Positions 15,540 through 23,500 of a DNA stretch of 32,918 nucleotides are shown one piece after another. Numbering within the stretch: the first letter of the stretch is position 1; each line of letters opens with the position of its first letter. Position numbers and translations under genes: made by a program. The notes below the pieces were generated by a model. It ran no database searches. It saw only the letters and a list, made by a program, of their open reading frames with translations, and was not told the DNA's origin. Source of the stretch: Verrucomicrobiota bacterium (GTDB taxonomy: Bacteria; Verrucomicrobiota; Verrucomicrobiia; Opitutales; Opitutaceae); NCBI GenBank assembly GCA_030604905.1, contig JAUVVA010000034.1, positions 1-32,918 of the forward strand, given 5' to 3'.

Positions 15540-15789
15540 TCAACCCGACGATTCACCAAACGGGATTTGTTTTCGCGGCAGGCTCTGGTGCTGCCGCCGG
15601 CGTTGGCACCGATGCCGCCACGGATGATTTGACCGGCTCCGGCGTGGGTTCAGGCGGCGGCGCAACGGGTGCGGGTGCTGCGGGTGGGTTTAGATCTTCC
15701 GGGGGCTTTGATACTGCACTTGGCGGACGCACTAAAATATATTCGCCCGCTTCTATATGCGCGGCGTTCTCCGCCCAAAAGGCGCGAAT
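15540..15789. repeat. Direct repeat copy 2, shared paralogue 3' module
   Basis: This is the counterpart of 13868-14110. It carries the DIRAFWAENAAH block and the proline-rich linker. Similarity ends abruptly only a few codons beyond the premature stop, so the anchor helix sequence is absent downstream of this copy. Confidence 0.75.
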
Positions 15790-16371
15790 GTCGGCAATGT
15801 AGCGCTCAGGATGATCCCATCCATATTTTTGCTCGAGACCATGTCCCCATGACTCGACCGCCGGCGAAAAGAATCGGGAGCGCAGAATTATATTCAAAAT
15901 CACTGCCGCGTTCGCATATGGAACTGTCCAACCATCCACTTCACCACTCAACCGAATCTCGACTGAATCTCGACCCAAGTCACCAGCGATAATAGGTATA
16001 AACGCTGGATGAAGTATACCGCCCATCGAACGCTGAAAAACACGGCCTTTTGCCGTGTCATCCGGGGCGAGAGTGTAGCGCCTGTATACTCCGGCAAGCT
16101 CCTCCCTATCTCCAAGGTTTAATAGTAAGAGGTGGGCATGGCCCGGAAGTATTACGGTATTATTATTGTCATGCGTGCCGCCAAGGCGTATCTCCCTCAG
16201 GAAGACAACGGCCTCTTCCCTAGAGGACAATCCTTGCATTAAAGCGTGGATGGCTTGGGCTGAGCCATTTCTATTTTCCTTAAGTAGTTTAATGTCTGAT
16301 TCATTAAGCGCAGCGGCTGAACTCAATGAGGCGCTGATAAAGGAAATGCCTATAAATAAGTTGGTCCTCAT
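15553..16371 (-). CDS. Secreted paralogue lacking its C-terminal membrane anchor (island paralogue 2)
   Basis: The 272-residue product has a signal peptide (MRTNLFIGISFISASLSSAAA), a helical domain with LLLLNLGDREELAGVY aligned to the same motif in paralogue 1, the DIRAFWAENAAHIEAGEY block, and a longer proline/alanine/glutamate linker. It ends at KTNPVW, where TGA (15555-15553) replaces the TGG found at 13883-13881 in paralogue 1. The transmembrane helix is therefore missing, and the mature protein should be soluble in the periplasm or exported. Past the stop only about four codons remain similar, so the loss reflects recombination as well as a point change. It starts 12 bp after the stop of a truncated upstream gene. 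The function is unknown. Confidence 0.75.
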   Translation of the reverse strand: MRTNLFIGISFISASLSSAAALNESDIKLLKENRNGSAQAIHALMQGLSSREEAVVFLREIRLGGTHDNNNTVILPGHAHLLLLNLGDREELAGVYRRYTLAPDDTAKGRVFQRSMGGILHPAFIPIIAGDLGRDSVEIRLSGEVDGWTVPYANAAVILNIILRSRFFSPAVESWGHGLEQKYGWDHPERYIADIRAFWAENAAHIEAGEYILVRPPSAVSKPPEDLNPPAAPAPVAPPPEPTPEPVKSSVAASVPTPAAAPEPAAKTNPVW

Positions 16372-16383
16372 TTGCAGTGAAGC

Positions 16384-16600
16384 CTAGGGGTTTGATTCGG
16401 GGTTCATGCGCTGTTCGGCTCTAGCATTTGTCTTCATCCAGAAAATTTTTCTAAGGGAACGACTCCATTGATCCAATTGCTGCACGTCGCCTCGATAGAC
16501 ACCTGCCCTAATCAGGCTCCAAATGCGCTTTCCGCCATCACTAGGAAAATCGGGGTTAATGAACCGGAAATTATCATGACCGGTCGTGGAGTTCGGCTCG
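16384..16600 (-). pseudogene. 3' remnant of an unknown gene, truncated by insertion-sequence debris
   Basis: An open frame too short to stand out ends at the TAG at 16386-16384. It encodes a plausible protein tail including DNFRFINPDFPSDGGKRIW, VYRGDVQQLDQWSRSLRKIF and RAEQRMNPESNP. No start codon is available in its own sequence: upstream the frame runs into transposase-like DNA read out of phase. Composition resembles the AT-richer island genes rather than the flanks. It lies 12 bp before the ATG of paralogue 2, so it was probably the gene before it in the operon and lost its 5' part when the IS element arrived. The family is not recognised. Confidence 0.5.
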
Positions 16601-16766
16601 TCATCTTGTAGCGGCGGAGTAACGCACCAGGGTGCCGGTCGCCAGGCAAAACAGGCCGACGAGCTTGGCGGTGGGGAAGCCGCAGCCGGGCTGCTGGCAA
16701 CCGGCGTAAGGCAAAGCCGATGGGGCCAGGCCGCGTTTTGTTGCAGGATTAGGTGGTTTCGGTGAA
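16601..16766 (-). mobile_element. IS4-family transposase fragment, frameshifted remnant
   Basis: On the minus strand one frame reads QQNAAWPH and, one base out of phase, the next continues SALPYAGCQQPGCGFPTAKL and VGLFCLATGTLVRY, up to a TGA at 16603-16601. Joined by restoring one base, this gives NAAWPQ-like then PGCGFPxxKLVGLFCLATG, a segment I recognise from IS4-type transposases. Both ends of the transposase are missing and no terminal inverted repeats were found. It is GC-rich and marks the boundary between the AT-richer island and the GC-rich gene at 16783. The identification is from remembered family motifs and was not searched. Confidence 0.65.
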
Positions 16767-16782
16767 GCCCGGTTGTGCCCTG

Positions 16783-17913
16783 TTAAGAGGTTTGGCAGAA
16801 GCGCCAGTCGAGTGCGACCGCGACGCTCGCGCCGCCGTCACCGTGGAGCGTCACGCGCGGCTCATGTTCGTGAAAATCGATTTGCGCCACGCCGCCGAAA
16901 TCGGGCGGAACGGCGGCCGCGAACTGCACGTGACGCAAGGTGGTCGGCGCGTCGGCCGAGAAACGGCGCGTCGTCGCGATGCCTTCGCGGGCCGGCAACT
17001 CGCTGGCGCGGCTCGCGCCGAGGCCGTCGCAGAAGTGGGAGCACACGTCCTCCACCCCGATGCGGCGGGTGTGCCGGCCGCGCCACGGGGCGCCGTCGCG
17101 ACCGCCGTCGGACATCCAGAGGAGCGTGGAGGGGAAATCGGCCGCATCGCGCAGCGACACCCAGACGAAACCCGTGGAGTAGGTGAGCGCGGTCCAGCTC
17201 GGGCCGCTCGAGGCGGCGGCGCTCAGCATCACGATGTCCTCGTGGCCGGGCCTCGCCGGGTAGCGCAGCAGCGAGGTGGTGCCGCCGCGGGCGAGCGGCA
17301 CGGCGTCGAGCGAGGCGAAGCGCGCGCCGCGGGCGAGGGCGTTGCGCTCGGTGCCGTCACCGCGCGGGTAGGTGTAGACGCCGGCGAAACGCAGGGGGCT
17401 CGTGCGCAGCTCGGCCTGCACGCCCTCGGGGATGTGCAGGATAGGGTGGTGGCCGTAGTTGAAATCTCCCGACACGCCGGAGATGCGGTGTTCCTGGTAG
17501 AGCGCGGCGTGGCCCGGGCGCAGGAGCAGTCGTTTCTCCAGGCGGCCGCCCGCGAGCGGGCCGGAGAAGGAGAAGTCGAGCGCGAGGTGGAGGGACCCGG
17601 GCGAGGTGTCGATCAGTCGCCAAGGCTGGTTGGCCGGCTCGCCGTGGATGTGCGGGTGGCCTGCGGCTGCGTCGGCGCCAAACGGGAAACAGAAAAAATC
17701 GCCGCGTAGCACCTGCAGGATCGGAGGCGCGGCGGGCTCGTCGGCCGGCTGCCAGGGCGCGAGCGAGTAGGGGGAAAAGACGTCGCTCGGGAAACGAAAC
17801 TCCACCGGTGCCACGTGCCCGCCGCGTGCGGTGACGCGCAGGGAGACGCAATCGTTGGCGAGCGGCCAGGATGGCTCGCCGTGGTGCAGGGTGGGGTGGG
17901 GGGAGGGCGGCAT
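16783..17913 (-). CDS. Hypothetical protein with galactose-mutarotase-like features
   Basis: The 376-residue protein has no signal peptide, so it is probably cytoplasmic. It is built almost entirely of beta strands. The opening WPLANDCVSLRVTARGGHVAPVEF and the later GDFFCFPFGA, HIHGEPANQPWRL and FNYGHHPILHIPEG resemble the carbohydrate-binding beta-supersandwich fold of aldose 1-epimerases and DUF4432-type proteins, which handle sugars near hydrolase genes. A catalytic His/Glu pair could not be assigned with certainty. It lies about 170 bp downstream of the GH10 gene on the same strand, with two hairpins between. Its 3' end stops 16 bp short of the transposase remnant. Being a sugar mutarotase or epimerase is inference; other beta-sandwich roles are possible. 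Confidence 0.6.
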   Translation of the reverse strand: MPPSPHPTLHHGEPSWPLANDCVSLRVTARGGHVAPVEFRFPSDVFSPYSLAPWQPADEPAAPPILQVLRGDFFCFPFGADAAAGHPHIHGEPANQPWRLIDTSPGSLHLALDFSFSGPLAGGRLEKRLLLRPGHAALYQEHRISGVSGDFNYGHHPILHIPEGVQAELRTSPLRFAGVYTYPRGDGTERNALARGARFASLDAVPLARGGTTSLLRYPARPGHEDIVMLSAAASSGPSWTALTYSTGFVWVSLRDAADFPSTLLWMSDGGRDGAPWRGRHTRRIGVEDVCSHFCDGLGASRASELPAREGIATTRRFSADAPTTLRHVQFAAAVPPDFGGVAQIDFHEHEPRVTLHGDGGASVAVALDWRFCQTS

Positions 17914-17988
17914 GGTGCGCGGGGTTGGAGGCTTTGAAACTATGGTCGGATTTATTACGGGCCTCGCTTACGTGGTTCGGGTTGGGCA

Positions 17989-18004
17989 ATCCCGCGAGCG
18001 GGAT
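17989..18004. terminator. Short hairpin between GH10 and mutarotase-like genes
   Basis: Arms ATCCCG (17989-17994) and CGGGAT (17999-18004) enclose the loop CGAG. It lies 79 bp past the GH10 stop on the minus strand. There is no T-tract; it could be an attenuator, an RNA-processing site or a repeat element. Confidence 0.3.
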
Positions 18005-18039
18005 CTCTAGCCGTTATGCGCGTCGCGTCGCGCCGTCAT

Positions 18040-18059
18040 CGCCCCTGGAGACAGGGGCG
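18040..18059. repeat. Perfect 8-bp hairpin with GAGA tetraloop
   Basis: Arms CGCCCCTG (18040-18047) and CAGGGGCG (18052-18059) close a GAGA loop, a GNRA-type tetraloop on the plus strand. It starts 24 bp past the GH10 stop. Its sharp symmetry, without a T-tract, suggests a dispersed REP-like element or an mRNA-stabilising 3' structure. Confidence 0.5.
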
Positions 18060-18082
18060 GCTACAACAATCCATGAAGTGCG

Positions 18083-19501
18083 CTAGCCCTGCGGCCGGTG
18101 TAGCACGAGCCGGCGCTCGCCGGGGGTGTCGCCGGAGAGCGAGAAGCTGGTGGCGGCGGGCATGTCGTCGCGGATGCGGTAGCGCAGCGTGTAGTCGCCG
18201 AGGAAGCCGCGGAAGCGCACGCGGCCCTCGGCGTCGCTGCGCAGCGTCTCGCGCGTCATCCATTCGTCGCGGATGAGGCGGCGCACGCGGTCATAGACGG
18301 CGCTGGGCGTGTGGCTCGAGGTCGGCAGGCCGCCCGAGTTGTGGTCCGGGTCGCGGAAGCCGAAACTTTTCACGATCTCGCCCCAGAAGTAGAAGGAATC
18401 GACGGCGGGGTGGGCGAAGGCGACGGTCATCACGTTGGCGACGTATTCAGCCTTCATCCGGTCGATGAGCGCGGGGTCGAGCTTGGCGGCGTGGAGGTGG
18501 CGGTCCTCGGCCCAAAACTCAGTGTAGTGGAGGCGCGCGCCGCTCTCGGCGAACTCGTCGAGGATGCGCTGTTGCTCGACGGGCGTCATCCAGGTGCCGG
18601 TGTGGGCCTGCATGCCGAGGCCGTCCGGCATGGCGCCGAGCTCATGGAGGCGTTTGAAGAGCGCGACGAAGCGGTCGCGCTGGCCCTTGGCCGTGACGGG
18701 CGTGCCGTCGGCGGTGCGGATCACGCGATCATCGGGGTCGAGCTCCATGCCGTAGTCGTTGACGATAAATTTGGCCGCGGGGTCCTCTTCTCGGGCCCAG
18801 CGGAGCACGGGCACGATGTATTCGCAGATGTCGTCGAGCGCTTCGAGGTGCGGCCAGTGGCGGCGCGGCAGGTTTTTCGGCGCGGCCTCCCACATGGGCT
18901 CGTTGACCACGTCCCAGAGCCGCACCTTGCCCTTGAAGCGCGCGACGAGGTTGCGCACGCGCACCTCGATGAATTTCCACTGCGTCTCGATCGGGTAGCG
19001 GGAGAGCCACTCGGGGTAGGCCTTGGGCAGGGACCAGAAGATCGGGTGGCCCTTGGGCGTGAGGCCGTGGGCGAGGGCCCAGTCCACCTGCGCCTGGAGG
19101 CCGTCGAGTTTATCCTCGCCTTGAAACTCCATGTGCTTGGGCCCGTCGTTGCGCGGGGCCTCGGTCCAGTAGGAGAGGCAGTTGGCGGAGTTGAGGCAGT
19201 CGGTGAAGCGGCGGGTAAAATGGCGCACGCGGTCGGAGCCCGCTAGGCCGTGGCGGAATAGCGTGTCGAGGTGCCAGAGCTGCTCGCCCCAGTGGAAGGC
19301 GGAGCGCGTCTGCTCCACCTCGACCGGGAGCCCCGCGAGCGGCGTGCCGGCGGCGTCCACCAGGCGCAGGTCGGTGTCCTGGCAGCGGATGCGGCGAATG
19401 CGCGCGCGGGCGGCGTCGAGATCCGCGCCATAGGCGTCGGGCGTGTAGGGGCGACCGACGCCGTCCATTTGTTTCCATTCTTCGCCGAGAGGAGCGTTCA
19501 T
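18083..19501 (-). CDS. Endo-1,4-beta-xylanase-like enzyme, glycoside hydrolase family 10
   Basis: The 472-residue protein carries GH10 landmarks in order: AFHWGEQLW (68-76), KGHPIFWSLPKAYPEWL (150-166), the acid/base motif WDVVNEP with Glu201, FIVNDYGME, GLGMQAHTGTW (295-304 region), the nucleophile segment LHYTEFWAED with Glu328, and DSFYFWGEIV. A short N-terminal and a C-terminal beta domain (GRVRFRGFLGDYTLRYRI) flank the barrel. GH10 enzymes cut beta-1,4-xylan internally with retention. No signal peptide is present, which is unusual for a xylanase and suggests it acts on imported oligosaccharides. The first ATG lies almost on the predicted transcription start, so the mRNA may be leaderless; an internal ATG at 19468 is the alternative. 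The mutarotase-like gene follows downstream. Confidence 0.88.
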   Translation of the reverse strand: MNAPLGEEWKQMDGVGRPYTPDAYGADLDAARARIRRIRCQDTDLRLVDAAGTPLAGLPVEVEQTRSAFHWGEQLWHLDTLFRHGLAGSDRVRHFTRRFTDCLNSANCLSYWTEAPRNDGPKHMEFQGEDKLDGLQAQVDWALAHGLTPKGHPIFWSLPKAYPEWLSRYPIETQWKFIEVRVRNLVARFKGKVRLWDVVNEPMWEAAPKNLPRRHWPHLEALDDICEYIVPVLRWAREEDPAAKFIVNDYGMELDPDDRVIRTADGTPVTAKGQRDRFVALFKRLHELGAMPDGLGMQAHTGTWMTPVEQQRILDEFAESGARLHYTEFWAEDRHLHAAKLDPALIDRMKAEYVANVMTVAFAHPAVDSFYFWGEIVKSFGFRDPDHNSGGLPTSSHTPSAVYDRVRRLIRDEWMTRETLRSDAEGRVRFRGFLGDYTLRYRIRDDMPAATSFSLSGDTPGERRLVLHRPQG

Positions 19502-19507
19502 TTGACG

Positions 19508-19524
19508 GATTTATCGTTCAAGTA
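19508..19524 (-). promoter_or_regulatory. Candidate LacI-type operator, site D
   Basis: The plus strand reads GATTTATCGTTCAAGTA. On the minus strand the left half TTGAACG is perfect. It lies 7-23 bp upstream of the GH10 start codon and covers the predicted -10 box, a typical repressor position. Confidence 0.42.
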
Positions 19525-19538
19525 TGGCCGAGCCTCAA
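19510..19538 (-). promoter_or_regulatory. Promoter-like -35/-10 pair for the GH10 gene
   Basis: On the minus strand TTGAGG (19538-19533) and GATAAA (19515-19510) are separated by 17 bp. The implied transcription start is within a few bases of the ATG at 19501. Confidence 0.35.
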
Positions 19539-19781
19539 TCACAATGGAAAACGCGTGTTCGATACGATAACCTAGGCAAAAATCGTTAAAGCTAGACAGC
19601 AGGACTGACAGACGATTTCAGGAGCTGACCCTTACCCCTTGTCCGTGTCCGCCCTGTTTCCACGCTACCTCTTCATGTCCCAGCGGGATCCGGCTGGTCT
19701 CCGCGAGTCTGAGACCGGAGCCTCAGGCTTGGCCCGCGCCGGGGAGATAAGCGCGTAGTCCCCGTTCCCTCCGCAGCCACC

Positions 19782-20516
19782 ATGGCCTTAACACGCGCCC
19801 CGCTTCGCCTTATTCTGCCGGTCGTCCTCGCGCTGGGTCTTGCGCTTGGGTTTGCGTTGTTCCGTCGGGGTCCGGCAGGCCCCGAGGCCGCGAACGGGGT
19901 GCTGGCGACGTCTCGGTCCACGCCGTCGGAGCGCATGGAGTTCGCGCTGTCGGAGGGCGGAAAGCCTGTTCTCTTGGCGGCGCGGCGCTTCGCTGGCGGG
20001 GACGAGTTGCCGCCCGCGTTTTTGGAAGCGCTCGAGGAGCGCCGCGAGGCCATGGCCCGGATGGTGCGTGAGGATCCTGCGGCCGCTCTCGCGGCGGCGC
20101 TGACCCCGCACGAGTTCGCCTCCCTTCCGCCGGAGCTGCAGGAGCTCGTGGAGCGGCCGCTCGCGGCCGTCGGCTTTTACGGTGTCCTCGCCATTTGTTC
20201 GCACGACCCCGTCACCGGGCACTCCGCGGCCTGCCGAATCGAGCGGCACGTGTTTATCGACGGTCGCGACATCCCGGTCTCGATCTACGGGGCAAGGATC
20301 GGCCGTCTGACGGAGGAGGATGCGTCGCTTTATGGCGTGGAGATTGGCGGCGTGCTCGCGCTCCACGCCGACGACGCGGTTGTTTTCCCCGCCGAGCGTA
20401 TGAGCGACGATCCCGCCCACGCGGGTCATTTTGCCGTCATCTATCGCGGCCACACTTCATTCTTCGCGGATCGCACCGCCGTCGACACTCACCTCTCCGG
20501 CCTCAACACCCCATGA
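19782..20516 (+). CDS. Membrane-anchored protein, candidate separate prodomain or partner of the giant protease
   Basis: The 244-residue product has an N-terminal signal anchor (basic start, LRLILPVVLALGLALGFALF), a low-complexity spacer, a helical stretch (REAMARMVREDPAAALAAAL), then LPPELQELVERPLAAVGFYG and a beta-rich domain to the end. The pattern of alanine-rich helix, LPPELQELVE and a following beta domain resembles prodomains at the N-terminus of large bacterial metzincin-type proteases as I remember them. Its stop codon overlaps the start of the giant protease gene (ATGA, 20513-20516), so the two are translationally coupled. The giant protein lacks such a segment between its signal peptide and catalytic domain. 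No cysteine-switch motif is seen. An inhibitor, chaperone or assembly factor is equally possible. Confidence 0.65.
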   Translation: MALTRAPLRLILPVVLALGLALGFALFRRGPAGPEAANGVLATSRSTPSERMEFALSEGGKPVLLAARRFAGGDELPPAFLEALEERREAMARMVREDPAAALAAALTPHEFASLPPELQELVERPLAAVGFYGVLAICSHDPVTGHSAACRIERHVFIDGRDIPVSIYGARIGRLTEEDASLYGVEIGGVLALHADDAVVFPAERMSDDPAHAGHFAVIYRGHTSFFADRTAVDTHLSGLNTP

Positions 20517-23500
20517 GACGCCCCTCCTTCCACCTCTTCCTTTGCTTTTTCGTCGCCCTGCTCTTTGCCGCGTCGGCGCGTGCCCAGCTCACGTTCGATC
20601 CCGCCAATCCCCCCGCGTCCGCCTCGCCGCCCACCGAGCAATACCACCACTACACCGGCGCTTTTTCCCACCAAAAAGGCCCGAAGACCGTCCTTGTCAT
20701 CCTCGTCCAGCCCTCCGACGGCACCACCTGGACGAATCCGCCCTCTTTCGCCAGTTTGGACAGCCAGCTAAACTCGTCCTCCCAGAACTACTACAACGCG
20801 ACCTATCGGCAGACTTGGTTTGGTCCCAAACGCCAGGGCGGTCTGGACATCGAGCGTCTCGTCGTGACCCCGGTGCTGATCCTTCCCAAGACGGCGGCTC
20901 AATACCAAGCCAGCTTTGGCACCCTGCAATCCGACAGTCTGGCCGCCGTTCGTGCCCAAGGCGGGGCATGGAATGGCGGCAATCGCGACCCGAACTACTT
21001 CGACCGCTGGGTCGTCATGTCCAACACCAAGATGATCAGCTCCACCGGTCTCGCCTATGTCGGCGGGCGCTTTTCCTGGGTCGGGACCAGGCTTGATGGT
21101 GGCGTGACCGAGCACGAGTGGGGGCACAACTGGGGCGTCTACCATGCGAACGATTGGAGCGTGCCGGCCGGCGCCCACCCGCGCTCCTCCGCCGGCTCCA
21201 ACGGCGAATACCAGGACGGTTGGGACGTCATGGGCGGCGGCTCGGTCCTCTTTAACCCCCAGTTCCGCGAGAACCTCGGCTTCCTGGAGCGCTCGCGCGG
21301 CGAGGCCCTCGACATCACCGCGAGCGGCACGTATCGGCTTTACGACTACGTGCATCCCCACCGTCGCCAGGATTTGGGCCTGGTCCGCGCCCTGGTGATC
21401 CCGATGTCGAGCTTCACCGACCCGAAGCGACTCATCCTTGGTTTTGGGCACCATGGCGGCGTCGACGGAGGGCTCGGCCGCAGCGATTGGAATCGCAACG
21501 CGGTCACGGTGCATTCCAAGCTTTCCGACGGCTCCAATCGCATCGACACCACGCCGGGCTCGCGCCAGGTGGGCGACGCCAACGACAGCTCGATCAAGAT
21601 CGGCCGCACCTACTCGGAAGGAGCGAATGTCAACGGCACTCAGATGTATGGCGGCTTCCACGTGACTCCCGTGGCTCGTGGCCGCACGGCGTTCAACGGC
21701 GTGGACCACGAATGGATCGATGTGGTGGTCAACTACCAGGATTCCATCTCCGGCAACCAGCCCCCCACGGCTTCCTTCTCCCAGAGCGTCTTCACGGGAG
21801 CATCGCCCGGCTCACCTTTCACGATTTCCGTCACGGCCTCCGACCCCAATGGCGACGCGCTCGCCTACGACTGGGACTTTGGCGATGACACTTACAACCT
21901 GGTCAACTCCGCCACCCAGGCCAAGACATGGTCCAGCCCGGGGCTCTACCTCGTTCGCTGCACGGTCAGCGACATGAAGGGCGGGACGGTGACCACCGAG
22001 GCTTGGGTTTCCGTCGGCAGCCTCGAATACGCCCCGTCCGTTGTCACGCCCACCACCTCCGGGCTCCACTACCGTGCCTACGTCGGCACCTGGTCCGCGC
22101 TGCCCGATTTCCATCTCCTCAACCCGGTGGCCTCCGGCACGGTGAGCGGATTCAGCCTCGCTGTTCGCCCCGCGAACAACCAATTCGCGCTCCTGTTCAC
22201 CGGCTACATCGAGGTCCCCGCGCAGGACGTTTATCAGTTCACCGTCACCTGCGATGACGGAGCCCGGCTTTTCATCGGCAACCAGCTCGTCGTCGACAAC
22301 GACGGTGTCAAAGGCGTGCCCATCTCTCGATTCGGCAATATCGCCCTCAAGGCGGGCAAGCATCCGGTTCGTCTCGAGTTTTTCAACCGGGACAACGCGG
22401 CGACTCTCCAAGTGCAGTGGGCGCGCCTGGGGCAGACCGCGCAGACCATCCCGGCGCTCTCGCTCGTGCAGCCCACCTGGGCGGGCAACGCCGCCCCCGC
22501 CGTGGCCATCACCGAACCCTCCGCAGGCGAGAGCTTCGTGGTAAACTCCGACATCACCATCGGTGCCGACGCCTCCGATGACGGTTCCATCGCGCGCGTC
22601 GTTTTCTTCGTCAACGGGGCCTTCCTCGACCAGACCACCACGCCTCCCTATGGCACCGTCTGGCCGAAGGCGCCCGTCGGCACCCACACCCTCACCGCGA
22701 TCGCCTACGACAATACCGGTCGCTGGACCCGCTCCGCTCCCTTGGTGGTCGAGGTCGTCAGCCCGCCCCCCACCAACGGCATCGGCATCAACTTCGGCGC
22801 GAGCAACGCCACCAACACCCTCTATTTCAACGAACGGGCCGGCGCGGTCTACGACTACGCCAACTGGAACAACATCTCCTCTGGCTCAGGCTCGGATCTT
22901 GTCCTTGCCGACCACAACGGTTCTCCCACCTCGGCCCGCTTGAGCTTCGCCTCGGACGGCACCCGTTCCGGCCCGTTTAGCAACAACGCCGACATCTCGA
23001 CCGCCCCCGGCAAGCTGATGCGCAGCGGCGTGACCAGAGACTTTGACATCGAGCCCGCGCTCAATCCCAACCCCGCCGCGACCGTCTCGAACATCCCCTA
23101 CGCCTCCTACGATGTCTATGTCTACGTGGATCCGCCGGAGGCCAGCGGCAACGACGCCGAGGCCAGTCGCATCCTTCTCACGCCCTCCGAGGGCGACGCG
23201 CCCTCGCCCCGCTTCGTTCGCAATTCCATCACCGCGAACGATGGCGTCGGCGACTACCCCACCTACGATACCTTCACCGGGTTTCGCGAGGCCACCGCCA
23301 CCTCCCTCCATGACTCGCCAGAAAAGCTCTTCGGCAACTACGTCGTTTTCCGCGGGCTCACCAGCTCCTCGTTCACCGTGGAGTCCACTCGGCGAAACGG
23401 CAGCAGTCTCGCCGACGGAACCAACGGTCGGCACGCTCGCTTCCTGAACGCCATTCAAGTTATCGAGGCCGTTCCCACCGCGCCCGGCTTGATCATAAGG

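Noticed and set aside
15352..15543. 63-codon minus-strand frame just after paralogue 2
   Set aside because: It overlaps the signal-anchor segment at 15381-15458 in another frame. The latter has typical anchor composition and is in frame with the next gene, so it is the better explanation.
16512..16700. 62-codon minus-strand frame across the IS remnant
   Set aside because: It is out of phase with both the transposase-like translation and the orphan protein tail, and its product is arginine/proline-rich.
17914..17980. Possible seventh operator upstream of the mutarotase-like gene (GTTTCAAAGC)
   Set aside because: It lacks the ACG core and needs a one-base insertion to align, so it was not counted.
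19696..19716. Inverted repeat GGTCTC/GAGACC before the 244-residue protein gene
   Set aside because: Six-base arms with a 9-base loop are not remarkable in this GC-rich DNA. No riboswitch-like architecture was seen.
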